Assembly (NCBI GenBank): GCA_031315865.1
Contig: JALDRJ010000002.1
Location: 3,570,001-3,634,000, forward strand
Origin: Nitrospirales bacterium
Lineage (GTDB): Bacteria > Nitrospirota > Nitrospiria > Nitrospirales > UBA8639
DNA: 64,000 bases
Direction: 5' to 3'
Part shown: positions 45,309-54,248 of the stretch, in pieces
How positions within the stretch are numbered: the stretch's first letter is position 1
Layout: each line of letters begins with the position of its first letter
Position numbers and translations under genes: made by a program
Notes under the pieces: model-generated
What the model was told of the DNA's origin: nothing
The model's database searches: none
What the model saw: the letters and a program-made list of their open reading frames with translations, nothing else

Positions 45309-47027
45309 ATGGCCCAGTCAGACCCGACCCTGCTCAATGTTCTTCTCGTCGATGATGACCTTGATGATGGAACTCTTATTCTCGAGATGATTAAAGACGG
45401 ACTGGGCACACAATTCACATTCACACAGGCCACGAGTCTTAGAGAAGCATTTACACTCTTTCAACAATCGACATTTGATATCCTGCTCCTCGATTTGGAC
45501 TTGCCTCAATCCCTCGGACTCGACACCCTGCGACAACTTCGTCAGGCACACCCATCGTCTGCCATTCTGATCTTAAGCGGCCTCGAAGATGAAGCCTTGG
45601 CGGTTCAAGCCGTTCAAAACGGCGCTCAGGATTACCTGATCAAAGGACAGGTCAATAGCCATGCCCTCAGTCGAGCGATTCGATACGCGGTCGAGCGCCA
45701 TCGCGTCCATGAACAGGTCACCTATCAGGCCCATTATGACCATCTGACCGGTCTCGCCAATCGTGGCTTATTTCATGAACGCCTCCACTATGCCCTGGCC
45801 CGATGTAACCGAAACGACACCGCGATTGCCCTGTTGTTTCTTGACTTGGATCAATTCAAAGCCATTAACGATACATTTGGGCATGCCTATGGCGACATGG
45901 TGTTAAAGACCGTTGCCAGCCGACTCAAAAAATGCATACGTGAAGTGGATACCGGCGTCAGGATGGGGGGAGATGAATTCGCTATTCTTCTCGACGAAAT
46001 CTCGTCTGTCGAGAATGTTGGCATGATCGCGCAACGGCTGATCGATCTGGTCTCACAACCCATGATGGTGCAAGATCATGAGCTCCATGTTACTTGCAGC
46101 ATAGGCGCCACGATCTACCCTTGGGATTGCGCCAAAGCGCAGGACTTATTGAAGCATAGCGATACCGCGATGTACCGGGCCAAGGCACAGGGCGGGAACA
46201 ACTTTCAATTTTATACGGCCGGCATGCAGAATTCGCCACTGGATGGAAACACGATCGACGTTGAACTCCGTCGGGCTCTGACGAAAGGTGAGTTTTTACT
46301 GCACTATCAACCCCAATTGGACCTTCGTACCCGACAAATCATCGGCATGGAAGCGTTGCTTCGTTGGCAACATCCTTACCAGGGCATGATTGGTCCTATG
46401 GATTTTATCCCGAAAGCAGAAGAATCCGGGTTGATCGTGCCCATCGGAGAATGGGTTCTGCACACAGCGAGTGCACAGCTCAAAAAATGGGAAAGCGAAG
46501 GCCTGCCGATTTCTCCGGTCTCGGTGAATCTTTCAGCTCGACAAGTGCACAAGCGAAGCCTGCCGGCCGCCATCGAGTCCATTCTTCAAGAAACCCAACT
46601 TGACCCGCAATTCCTGAGAGTGGAGCTTACGGAAAGCTTTTTAATCAATGAATCACCCAGCACCCTCTCCACCTTGCAAGAACTGAAAGCCATGGGCGTG
46701 AGAATTTACATCGATGATTTTGGAGTTGGCTATGCCTCACTCCGTTATCTTAAAGCCTTTCCATTGGACGGGCTCAAACTCGACCAGTCACTCATCCATG
46801 ACATCAATACCGATACGAACAACGCTGCGATCGTCAGAGCGATTATCGCCCTCAGCAACACATTAGGACTGACGATCATCGCCGAAGGCGTTGAAACCGA
46901 ATCTCAAGCTGATCTTCTGGCGGAATTCGGCTGTGACATCATCCAAGGGTATTGGGTCACACCTCCGATGCCCGCCCACGAGAGCTGTCATTGGCTTTCA
47001 AAAACATTACAGGTAAACATGGCATAA
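45309..47027 (+). CDS. Response regulator with GGDEF and EAL domains
   Basis: A 572-residue c-di-GMP enzyme. Residues 10-125 form a receiver domain with acidic DDD and Asp62 in LLDLDLP. Next comes a GGDEF diguanylate cyclase with intact MGGDEF near 218 and an RxxD inhibitory site (REVD) five residues before it. An EAL phosphodiesterase domain follows with MEALLRW near 345, IDDFGVGYASL, KLDQSLI and EGVETE. Both catalytic motifs look intact, so net activity cannot be predicted. AAGGAA precedes the ATG. No kinase gene is adjacent. Confidence 0.94.
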   Translation: MAQSDPTLLNVLLVDDDLDDGTLILEMIKDGLGTQFTFTQATSLREAFTLFQQSTFDILLLDLDLPQSLGLDTLRQLRQAHPSSAILILSGLEDEALAVQAVQNGAQDYLIKGQVNSHALSRAIRYAVERHRVHEQVTYQAHYDHLTGLANRGLFHERLHYALARCNRNDTAIALLFLDLDQFKAINDTFGHAYGDMVLKTVASRLKKCIREVDTGVRMGGDEFAILLDEISSVENVGMIAQRLIDLVSQPMMVQDHELHVTCSIGATIYPWDCAKAQDLLKHSDTAMYRAKAQGGNNFQFYTAGMQNSPLDGNTIDVELRRALTKGEFLLHYQPQLDLRTRQIIGMEALLRWQHPYQGMIGPMDFIPKAEESGLIVPIGEWVLHTASAQLKKWESEGLPISPVSVNLSARQVHKRSLPAAIESILQETQLDPQFLRVELTESFLINESPSTLSTLQELKAMGVRIYIDDFGVGYASLRYLKAFPLDGLKLDQSLIHDINTDTNNAAIVRAIIALSNTLGLTIIAEGVETESQADLLAEFGCDIIQGYWVTPPMPAHESCHWLSKTLQVNMA

Positions 47028-47119
47028 ACTTCGACGTGCCCCTGAAAGATCATCCTTGACGACTTCTCTCCCTGTCGAGATGGAGAATCAATCGCATACT
47101 GAGCGGATCAAGATAATTT

Positions 47120-47545
47120 TCACTTCGCATATCGATACCCACCACTGAGATGGCGTTCGAAGGTCGAGGAAAGACCAAGATGATTCCGGTATAATGTCGT
47201 CTCGACAATGCTCGCACTCGTTGGAGCCAACCTTCCGGCCTGCTGAAAATGCCGTGTCGCCCCTTCATGGTCTTCGAGTTTGTGTAATGTCAGAGCCAGA
47301 TTGAAGTGAGCCTCAGGCAATTGCGCATCAATCAACACCGCCTGCTCAAACTGCTGCCTCGCCTCCTCCCACTTCCCGCTATTATAAGCTTCAATCCCCA
47401 GACGATTGTGCTCAGCCGCATCCGGGCTCACGATCGGTAACGTCGCGAGCGGCCCTGTGGACGTCACACACCCTTGCGCGAGGATCATGAGCAGCCCAAG
47501 CATCCCCATGCGATACAGAATGTAGTATGGCCATTCAGATTTCAT
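47120..47545 (-). CDS. Small TPR lipoprotein
   Basis: A 141-residue exported protein. A hydrophobic start ends in LAQGC, a likely lipidation site. The mature part holds about two TPR units (HNRLGIEAYNSGKWEEARQQF and PEAHFNLALTLHKLEDHEGA are each close to the consensus). The frame is open to 47605, but the ATG at 47545 places the signal peptide at the N-terminus; a later ATG pair is an alternative. The gene points away from the neighbouring flavoprotein gene with ~75 bases between starts. Confidence 0.7.
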   Translation of the reverse strand: MKSEWPYYILYRMGMLGLLMILAQGCVTSTGPLATLPIVSPDAAEHNRLGIEAYNSGKWEEARQQFEQAVLIDAQLPEAHFNLALTLHKLEDHEGATRHFQQAGRLAPTSASIVETTLYRNHLGLSSTFERHLSGGYRYAK

Positions 47546-47619
47546 ACACAACAAAGTTGCACATCTGTCCCATTCAGAGTAGGATCGGCTCCGGTTTCCT
47601 CTCAACCGCGCATAAGAGC

Positions 47620-48993
47620 ATGAACCACGACGTGATCATCATCGGCGGCGGCTCTGCCGGATATGCTGCCGCACGAACCGCACAAGAAAACGGCGCCGAT
47701 GTGGCTATCATCGATCACGGCCCCTTAGGAGGCCTGTGCATCCTTCGCGGCTGCATGCCAACCAAAACGCTCCTTCGCTCCTCCGATGTCATGTCGCTCA
47801 TGCAAAGGGCCGAAGAATTCGGACTCTATCCGGTCTCGGCCAAAGCCAACCTCTCCGCTATTATCGACCGTAAGGTTCAGTTGATTCAAGAATTTGCCGA
47901 TTATCGAATCGACGCCCTGAAAGATCCGCGGTTCACCCTCTATGAAGAACGTGTGCACTTTCTTTCTCCTACCGAAGTCCAGGCCGGCCCACATCGCTTG
48001 ACGGGCAAAGCCTTCATTATCTCCACCGGGTCGGTTGTCTCTCGCATCCCGCTACCCGGCTTAGAGGAAGTGGGCTATATCACCAGTGATGAGGCCCTGG
48101 ATTTACGCACGCTTCCGGAGTCGATGATTGCCCTCGGCGGCGGAGCGGTCGCCCTTGAATTGGCTCAATTCTTTTCACGACTCGGCACCCGTGTCACGCT
48201 CCTGCAACGAAGCGGACATGTCATGTCTCAGGGTGATGAAGATTTGGCACGTCCCCTTGAAGCACGCCTTCAGAAAGAAGGGATGCGCGTCTTGACCGGC
48301 ACAACGATTCGGCGCGTTGAGCAAACCGGGAACGAGAAAACGGTTCACTTCCACCACCAAGGGAAAGAACAAGCTGTATCTGCCGCGGTCATTCTTCAGG
48401 CGCTAGGACGTCATCCCAATATCGCGAACCTTCAACTAGAAAAAGCCAACGTCAAAGTCCACAACGGCGCCATCAAGGTTTCCAGCGACATGCGGACCTC
48501 CACACCTCACATCTTTGCGGTCGGGGATGTCAATGGGCTCCATGAAATTGTCCACATCGCGATCCAACAGGGAGAAATCGCCGGCTGGAATGCCGTTCAC
48601 CCGAGCGCCACGCCCCGCCTGCAGGATGACCGCCTGAAAGCCCAGGTCGTGTTCACCGATCCTCAAATCGCAAGCGTGGGGCTCTATGAACGAGAATGCC
48701 AGCAGCAAGGCATCGACTATCTGGCGGCCTCATATCTCTTTAACGAACACGGAAAATCGCTTTGCCTGGGAGAAACATACGGGCATGTCAAAATCCTGTG
48801 TCACCCGAAAACCGGAGAAATCATCGGCGGACATATCGTCGGGCCTGAAGCGTCCGAACTGATTCATGAATTTATCGCCATCATGTATTTCCGTGGCACA
48901 GTGCATGATTTGATCAGGATTCCACATTACCATCCGACCCTCGCTGAAATCTTAACGTATCCGGCTGAAGAACTCGTATCAAAACTTTCCTAG
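47620..48993 (+). CDS. Flavin-dependent disulfide oxidoreductase (dihydrolipoamide dehydrogenase/MerA-like)
   Basis: A 457-residue pyridine nucleotide-disulfide oxidoreductase. VIIIGGGSAGYAAA binds FAD, GLCILRGCMPTK carries the redox-active Cys pair, ALGGGAVALELAQFFSRLG binds NAD(P)H, FAVGDV closes the FAD site, and HYHPTLAEIL provides the catalytic His-Glu of the partner subunit. It therefore has everything needed for dithiol chemistry, but the substrate is unknown: no lipoyl enzyme genes lie nearby. The ATG at 47620 matches homologues; 31 upstream codons are discarded. It converges on a TVP38-type gene with a 4-base overlap. Confidence 0.88.
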   Translation: MNHDVIIIGGGSAGYAAARTAQENGADVAIIDHGPLGGLCILRGCMPTKTLLRSSDVMSLMQRAEEFGLYPVSAKANLSAIIDRKVQLIQEFADYRIDALKDPRFTLYEERVHFLSPTEVQAGPHRLTGKAFIISTGSVVSRIPLPGLEEVGYITSDEALDLRTLPESMIALGGGAVALELAQFFSRLGTRVTLLQRSGHVMSQGDEDLARPLEARLQKEGMRVLTGTTIRRVEQTGNEKTVHFHHQGKEQAVSAAVILQALGRHPNIANLQLEKANVKVHNGAIKVSSDMRTSTPHIFAVGDVNGLHEIVHIAIQQGEIAGWNAVHPSATPRLQDDRLKAQVVFTDPQIASVGLYERECQQQGIDYLAASYLFNEHGKSLCLGETYGHVKILCHPKTGEIIGGHIVGPEASELIHEFIAIMYFRGTVHDLIRIPHYHPTLAEILTYPAEELVSKLS

Positions 48994-49796
48994 CGTTCCA
49001 AACCCTGAACTCCGTTCTTGGCTCCGCACCATGAGCATTTCATCGCTGACGCCGAAGAGGCCCCCGATGTTTCCCCCGTCTCAGGCTTTTCCCCCAACAC
49101 CAATCGAACCCACCACGCCGACCGATTGTTCATGATCAGTTTTGGCAAAAGGATCAAAAGTCCAACCAATATCAGTCCCAAAACAAAGACCATCCAATCA
49201 GCTGCGACCGTGCTGCTTCCAAAGTAGACCAGTGCAAAGGTCGGGGGGATCATGCCAACGAATGTCGCAAGTGCAAACGCCTTGAGACTCATCGTTGTGA
49301 GGCCGGCCCCGTAACTGACGAGATCAAAGGAAAAAAGCGGAAGAAGCCGCGCGACAACGACGAATCCGATAAGATGATGATCCGAACATTTCTCACAAAA
49401 GACCACATCAGTGCGTAGGAGCCGGGTCACGACTTCCCGACCCAACATTCGCCCGATCAGAAAACTGATGATTGCTCCAATTTCAGCACCAATCACTGCA
49501 TAGACTGTCCCCATGAACGGCCCAAAAACCGCGCCAGCCGCTAAATCCAATGGAAGGCTGGGAATGGGACTCACGACCACTGCCAGCGCCATCATTCCTA
49601 TGAACACCATGGGTGCAAGGAGACCAAATCTCTGAAAAAATTCAACGAGTCGGTCCGGGTGAAAATACTGCACGATATCTGCCTGCTGGAAGGCCCAGTA
49701 GGCGGTAGCCAATATCACGACGAACATCACAATCTTTCCCCATAACCTAGTATTCCTGATGGGACTCTTGTAATCTAACGACGGATGTTGCTTCAT
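48990..49796 (-). CDS. TVP38/TMEM64 family membrane protein with C-terminal CxxC
   Basis: A 268-residue inner-membrane protein of the TVP38/TMEM64 (SNARE-associated, VTT/DedA-like) family. There are about six hydrophobic segments, the PIPSLPLDLAAGAVFGPFMGT motif, and a second re-entrant region RLLPLFSFDLVSYGAGLT. A C-terminal soluble tail ends in MKCSWCGAKN, a possible zinc-binding knuckle not usual for the family. These proteins are linked to lipid scrambling or transport. It lies back to back with a second family member and converges on a flavin disulfide reductase. Confidence 0.88.
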   Translation of the reverse strand: MKQHPSLDYKSPIRNTRLWGKIVMFVVILATAYWAFQQADIVQYFHPDRLVEFFQRFGLLAPMVFIGMMALAVVVSPIPSLPLDLAAGAVFGPFMGTVYAVIGAEIGAIISFLIGRMLGREVVTRLLRTDVVFCEKCSDHHLIGFVVVARLLPLFSFDLVSYGAGLTTMSLKAFALATFVGMIPPTFALVYFGSSTVAADWMVFVLGLILVGLLILLPKLIMNNRSAWWVRLVLGEKPETGETSGASSASAMKCSWCGAKNGVQGLER

Positions 49797-50054
49797 ACTT
49801 TTATGCGTAAGACGCCAAGACTCACGAACAACCAGCTTGAGGATTCAAACAGTCGGACTATTTTGATGTACATACCAGGAACCATATGCCTCGTGCGATC
49901 GCCTCTGCCAACAGTCAACAAAAAACTTATGTAACGACTATCTCCTTTCGAAGACATCAATGCAGTCGTCGAAGTCATGATTGCTGGTGTTGGAGTTTCC
50001 AACACCCAGGATCACCAATAAAATAGCGAGCGACCCCACCCTGGGAGCTGGCCA

Positions 50055-50789
50055 TTGAACAAGACATCCAGCACAACTCTTCAAGAACCGCCAAAGTCAC
50101 TCGGGAAAATCGTTCTCACATTCCTTTTCGCAGCTGGAATCGGCATTTTTTTCTACTTTGACCTTGGTCAATACCTTTCTTTAGCATCACTACAATCCAA
50201 CCGGGATCAACTGCTCGCCTATACTGAAAGCCACTTCACGATCGCCGCGTCTCTCTTCATCCTGGTGTACATCACTCAAACCGCGTTTTCACTCCCTGGA
50301 GGTGCCATTCTGACCCTCGCCGGCGGATTCCTGTTCGGAAGCTTTTTCGGAACTCTATTAGTCAACATCGGCGCCACTACTGGAGCCACACTCGCATTCC
50401 TTGCCGCACGTTATCTTCTGCGTGATTGGATTGAGACGAAATTTGGAGATCGCCTGGGGCCGATTCAAGCGGGATTCGCCCAAAATGCTTTCAGTTATCT
50501 GATGACACTACGCCTGATTCCGGCGTTTCCGTTTTTTTTGGTCAACTTGGTGTCCGGCCTGACACGAGTGAACCTTGGAACCTACATCGCGGCCACGGCT
50601 CTGGGAATCATTCCCGGGAGCTTTGTGTTTGCATTTGCCGGCCGTCAACTCGGCACGATCAATTCATTATCGGAAATCGCATCTCCACCAGTATTACTGG
50701 CCTTTACGTTTCTGGGCTTACTCGCCATCATGCCCATTGTCTACCGGAAGCTTACTGGGAAGAATAACCCGGAATCCTTATCGCCGTGA
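50055..50789 (+). CDS. TVP38/TMEM64 family membrane protein
   Basis: A 244-residue inner-membrane protein of the same family as its left neighbour. FSLPGGAILTLAGGFLFGSFFGT is the first family motif and RLIPAFPFFLVNLVSGLTRV the second; five to six hydrophobic segments are visible. It begins with TTG, with GGGAG 7 bases upstream. It is followed after 67 bases by a mercuric-reductase-like gene on the same strand. Such pairs, and even fusions of the two domains, occur in other bacteria, suggesting that they work together. Confidence 0.88.
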   Translation: MNKTSSTTLQEPPKSLGKIVLTFLFAAGIGIFFYFDLGQYLSLASLQSNRDQLLAYTESHFTIAASLFILVYITQTAFSLPGGAILTLAGGFLFGSFFGTLLVNIGATTGATLAFLAARYLLRDWIETKFGDRLGPIQAGFAQNAFSYLMTLRLIPAFPFFLVNLVSGLTRVNLGTYIAATALGIIPGSFVFAFAGRQLGTINSLSEIASPPVLLAFTFLGLLAIMPIVYRKLTGKNNPESLSP

Positions 50790-50856
50790 ACCGGAATCCA
50801 CTAAGCCATCCGTGCCAACTCTTACCACCATACCACGACGACGATAGAGGGAAACG

Positions 50857-52416
50857 ATGATTCAACCGAAGCCCATGACTGTCGATTCGACCCAAGTGTT
50901 ACCCATGGACCAATTCAATCAAGAGCTGGTCAACAACGTACATCCGCCTCAATGGATCAACCCTGAACCAGCGGAACAATATAATCTGGTGGTCATCGGG
51001 GCTGGGACTGCAGGCCTGATTACCGCGGCTGTCGCGACCGCACTCGGTGCCCGCGCCGCCTTAATTGAACGCCATCTTATGGGCGGCGATTGTCTGAATG
51101 TAGGGTGCGTCCCTTCCAAAGGGGTAATCCGTGCCGCACGAACGTGGGCGGAAGTGAAGCGCGCGAATGAATTTGGCATCGAACTGCCTCCCAACGGAGT
51201 CACACGTGATTTCGGGACGGCAATGGAACGAATGCGGAAACTCCGCGCCCGGATCAGCCATGTGGATTCAGCTCACCGGTACAAAAAACTGGGCGTTGAT
51301 GTCTTCATCGGCGAAGGAAAATTCACTGGCTCCAACACAGTTGACGTGAATGGTCAAACTCTACGTTTTACGAAAGCGGTTATTTGCACGGGGGCTCGGG
51401 CTGCAGCGCCTCCAATTCAAGAGTTAGACAATGTAGGCTATCTCACCAATGAAACGATCTTCACGTTAACCCGCCTTCCACGGCGTCTGGCCGTCATTGG
51501 AGCCGGTCCCATTGGATGCGAAATGGCTCAGTCGTTCGCCCGCTTTGGGAGTGACGTCCACCTTTTTGAGAGGACCGAACATATTCTTCCACGGGAAGAT
51601 ACCGATGCCGCTCAAATCGTCCAGGAACAAATGAGAAAAGACGGCGTGAGTTTCGTGTCTCAATCTGACATTCAAAGGATTGAATCTCGAGGTCCTGAAA
51701 AAATCGTATACTTTGAATCGAAAGGACACCAGCAAGAACTGATCGTCGATGAAATTCTAGTCAGTACAGGACGAGCCCCGAATGTCGAAGGTCTTGGGCT
51801 CGACACTGTGGGCATTGCCTATGATCATCGCTCGGGGGTGAAAGTCAATGACCGGCTTCAAACGACGAACGCCAACATTTACGCGGCTGGGGATATTTGC
51901 TTTCCCTTTAAGTTCACGCACATGGCTGACGCCATGGCTCAAATCGTGATCCAGAATGCACTCTTTCCGCATCCTTTTGGTCTCGGATATGCCAGCACGC
52001 ATTCCCTCATCATTCCTTGGTGTACCTACACCCAGCCAGAAATCGCGCATGTGGGTTTGTATGAACAAGAGGCACGATCGAAAAACATCGCGATCGACAC
52101 ATTCACGTTTTCACTGAATGAAGTGGATCGCGCTATCCTGGACGGAGAAGATGAGGGATTTGCGAGGGTGCATGTGAAAAAAGGAACTGATACAATCCTG
52201 GGCGCGACGATCGTGGCCGCTCATGCGGGGGACATGATCAGCGAGTTTACATTGGCGATGAAAGCCCAAATCGGCCTGAGCACCATCACCGGAACCATAC
52301 ATCCCTACCCGACTCAAGCTGAAGTCATTAAAAAAGTCGCAAACGCATGGAGAAAAACGACATTGACAGATTGGAAGAAGCAACTGCTCAAGAAATGGTT
52401 CGCATGGACACGGTAA
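50857..52416 (+). CDS. Mercuric reductase-like flavin disulfide oxidoreductase
   Basis: A 519-residue FAD enzyme. An N-terminal extension of ~42 residues precedes LVVIGAGTAGLITAAVA. The active-site pair is GGDCLNVGCVPSK, IGAGPIGCEMAQSFARFG binds NAD(P)H, and YAAGDICFPFKFTH closes the FAD site; HPYPTQAEV carries the His. The C-terminal vicinal Cys pair that binds Hg(II) in MerA is absent, and no merR/merT is nearby, so mercury reduction is unlikely despite the usual database label. The C-terminus is basic. A GAGGGAA site precedes the ATG. It likely acts with the preceding TVP38-type protein. Confidence 0.9.
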   Translation: MIQPKPMTVDSTQVLPMDQFNQELVNNVHPPQWINPEPAEQYNLVVIGAGTAGLITAAVATALGARAALIERHLMGGDCLNVGCVPSKGVIRAARTWAEVKRANEFGIELPPNGVTRDFGTAMERMRKLRARISHVDSAHRYKKLGVDVFIGEGKFTGSNTVDVNGQTLRFTKAVICTGARAAAPPIQELDNVGYLTNETIFTLTRLPRRLAVIGAGPIGCEMAQSFARFGSDVHLFERTEHILPREDTDAAQIVQEQMRKDGVSFVSQSDIQRIESRGPEKIVYFESKGHQQELIVDEILVSTGRAPNVEGLGLDTVGIAYDHRSGVKVNDRLQTTNANIYAAGDICFPFKFTHMADAMAQIVIQNALFPHPFGLGYASTHSLIIPWCTYTQPEIAHVGLYEQEARSKNIAIDTFTFSLNEVDRAILDGEDEGFARVHVKKGTDTILGATIVAAHAGDMISEFTLAMKAQIGLSTITGTIHPYPTQAEVIKKVANAWRKTTLTDWKKQLLKKWFAWTR

Positions 52417-53237
52417 TCGCTCACTCAGACACGTCACCTGGCACCCGCTGCTCCTCCGCAGAACAAACTCGGCGCCTCCGTTTCCGTACGTACGCCACGG
52501 GATGGATGATTGTCGTCTGGATCATCTTCTGTTGGTGGCCGGCCGCCAGCATCGCGGACTCAACCTCCGACACAACCCTTGAAGTTGGAACATTCTCTCA
52601 CGCTCAAGAAGGAGAGGAATTCCCTACTGGTTGGGAACCATTGACCTTCGACAAAATCAAAGAGCACACACGGTACGAGCTCGTCAAAGACAATGATCAG
52701 GTCGTCGTCAAGGCCACGAGTGTCGAAAGCTCATCCGGACTCACACGACCCATTACCATAGACCCGAAAGAGTTTCCGATCGTCTCCTGGCGATGGAAAG
52801 TCGAAAATGTGTTTAAAAATGGAGACGTCACAAAAAAGGACGGCGATGATTATCCGGCGCGAATCTATATTACCTTTATCTACGACAGCACCAAGGTCGG
52901 GCTATTCGAAAAGGCCAAGTATGAAGCGGCCAGGTTACTCTATGGTCAGTATCCCCCTCTTGCCGCGATCAACTATATCTGGGCAAGCAAAAGTCCTGTC
53001 GGGACCGTTGTCCCGAACCCCTACACGGATCGCGTCCAAATGTTCGTGATTCAAAGTGGTGAGGACAGGCTTGGCAAGTGGGTCACCGAAGAACGCAACG
53101 TGTATGAAGATTACAAACGCGCCTTTGGCCAAGAACCTCCGATGATTTCCGGAGTGGCTCTCATGACGGATACCGACAACACCAAAGAGGCCGCCATCGC
53201 GTATTATGGGGACATCACTTTTAAAAAGAAGCAGTAA
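52404..53237 (+). CDS. DUF3047 family exported protein
   Basis: A 277-residue protein with an N-terminal hydrophobic segment (TGWMIVVWIIFCWWPAASIA) that is probably a cleaved signal. The mature domain shows LTFDKIKEHTRYELV, SWRWKVENV, DDYPARIYITF and the closing TDTDNTKEAAIAYYGDI, all typical of DUF3047. A beta-sandwich, sugar-binding-like fold is likely; function unknown. The frame is open from 52347; I prefer the ATG at 52404, which overlaps the preceding gene by 13 bases, but neither start has a good ribosome-binding site. Confidence 0.78.
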   Translation: MDTVIAHSDTSPGTRCSSAEQTRRLRFRTYATGWMIVVWIIFCWWPAASIADSTSDTTLEVGTFSHAQEGEEFPTGWEPLTFDKIKEHTRYELVKDNDQVVVKATSVESSSGLTRPITIDPKEFPIVSWRWKVENVFKNGDVTKKDGDDYPARIYITFIYDSTKVGLFEKAKYEAARLLYGQYPPLAAINYIWASKSPVGTVVPNPYTDRVQMFVIQSGEDRLGKWVTEERNVYEDYKRAFGQEPPMISGVALMTDTDNTKEAAIAYYGDITFKKKQ

Positions 53238-53268
53238 GACGAAGAACGTGCTTCATCTCTTGTCTTTC

Positions 53269-53847
53269 TCAAAAATAATCCGGCTCATTTCCTGATTTCC
53301 ATTTAATATTACATCCCGCACTTGGCCGCTGATCTTGGGGAACGGACTTGCCGGCTAACACGAGTTCAACCGCAGCTCGTAAATCCTTCCCTGTTACCGG
53401 CTTGCCATTTCCTGGACGACTGTCATCTAGTTGACCTCTGTACACCAACGTATGCTTGTTGTCGAAAAGAAAGAAATCTGGCGTACAGGCTGCGGTGAAG
53501 GTTTTGGCCACCGCCTGATTTTCGTCATAGCACATCGGGAAAACAAACCCTAAAGACTCAGCCATCGTTTTCAAGGAGTGCGGCGCATCGTCAGGATACT
53601 TGCTCACATCATTACTGCTGATGGCGATGATACCGAGACCTCTGTTGCGATAGTCCCTTCCAATACGTGCCAGTTCATCTTCGACATGGACGACGAACGG
53701 ACAATGCTTACAGATAAACATGACTAAGACACCTTGGGAGTCGCTGAAGATTTCCTGGGAAACCCTCTGCCCCGACTTAACATCTGGTAATTGAAAAGGC
53801 GGTAGCGGTGTCCCAAGGGGAAGCATCGTCGAATTCGTCAAAGCCAT
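53269..53847 (-). CDS. Thioredoxin-family protein (AhpC/TSA-like)
   Basis: A 192-residue thioredoxin-fold protein. The active site is C46-K-H-C49 in MFICKHCPFVVHVEDEL, followed by GIIAISSNDVSKYPDD and ACTPDFFLFD, where a cis-Pro is expected. The motif series matches a family annotated as thioredoxin or redoxin family protein, without signal peptide, so it should act in the cytoplasm. GAAGGAG precedes the ATG. It lies 120 bases downstream of an anti-sigma/ECF sigma pair on the same strand, so it may belong to the same regulon. Confidence 0.85.
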   Translation of the reverse strand: MALTNSTMLPLGTPLPPFQLPDVKSGQRVSQEIFSDSQGVLVMFICKHCPFVVHVEDELARIGRDYRNRGLGIIAISSNDVSKYPDDAPHSLKTMAESLGFVFPMCYDENQAVAKTFTAACTPDFFLFDNKHTLVYRGQLDDSRPGNGKPVTGKDLRAAVELVLAGKSVPQDQRPSAGCNIKWKSGNEPDYF

Positions 53848-53967
53848 AGATTACACTCCTTCGCCGAAGAGCCATCAATACTTGTTTGCAACAAAAACCT
53901 GGTGGATCACTCAAGAAACAAGACCAGATGAGCCCTAACACTGTTTCTTGCCCATGAAAACAGAAGA

Positions 53968-54246
53968 TTACGTCTTCTTCCAATCCCGAAAACGTCGAAG
54001 CAGCTCTTCCCGAACCTCTGGCGAGATCGGTTCCGATGGAAGTTGTCTGAGTGTTTGAATCGTATATTTCATCTGTCGCAAATAATTCCTACAGGACCGG
54101 CAGAAACCCAAATGCATATGAAATCGTATCCATGTAGTCCATGACATCGTTCCCTCGAGATACTCCGTCACGATCTCAGCTACATTCTGACAGGATAAAT
54201 TTCCTGTCATATATGCCAGAAGATGGTCTTTGAAGCTGTGACTCAT
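53968..54246 (-). CDS. Zinc-binding anti-sigma factor (ZAS, zf-HC2)
   Basis: A 92-residue soluble protein. The ZAS motif is H45-x3-C49-x2-C52, with an earlier Cys19 in NLSCQNVAEIVTEYLEG. There is no membrane segment, so it resembles cytoplasmic redox-sensing factors such as RsrA, where zinc loss through disulfide formation frees the sigma factor. It starts 2 bases after the sigma-factor stop, so the two are translationally linked. Confidence 0.88.
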   Translation of the reverse strand: MSHSFKDHLLAYMTGNLSCQNVAEIVTEYLEGTMSWTTWIRFHMHLGFCRSCRNYLRQMKYTIQTLRQLPSEPISPEVREELLRRFRDWKKT

Positions 54247-54248
54247 GG

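Noticed and set aside
50857-52416. Mercury resistance locus
   Set aside because: The reductase lacks the C-terminal vicinal Cys pair and there is no merR, merT or merP nearby.
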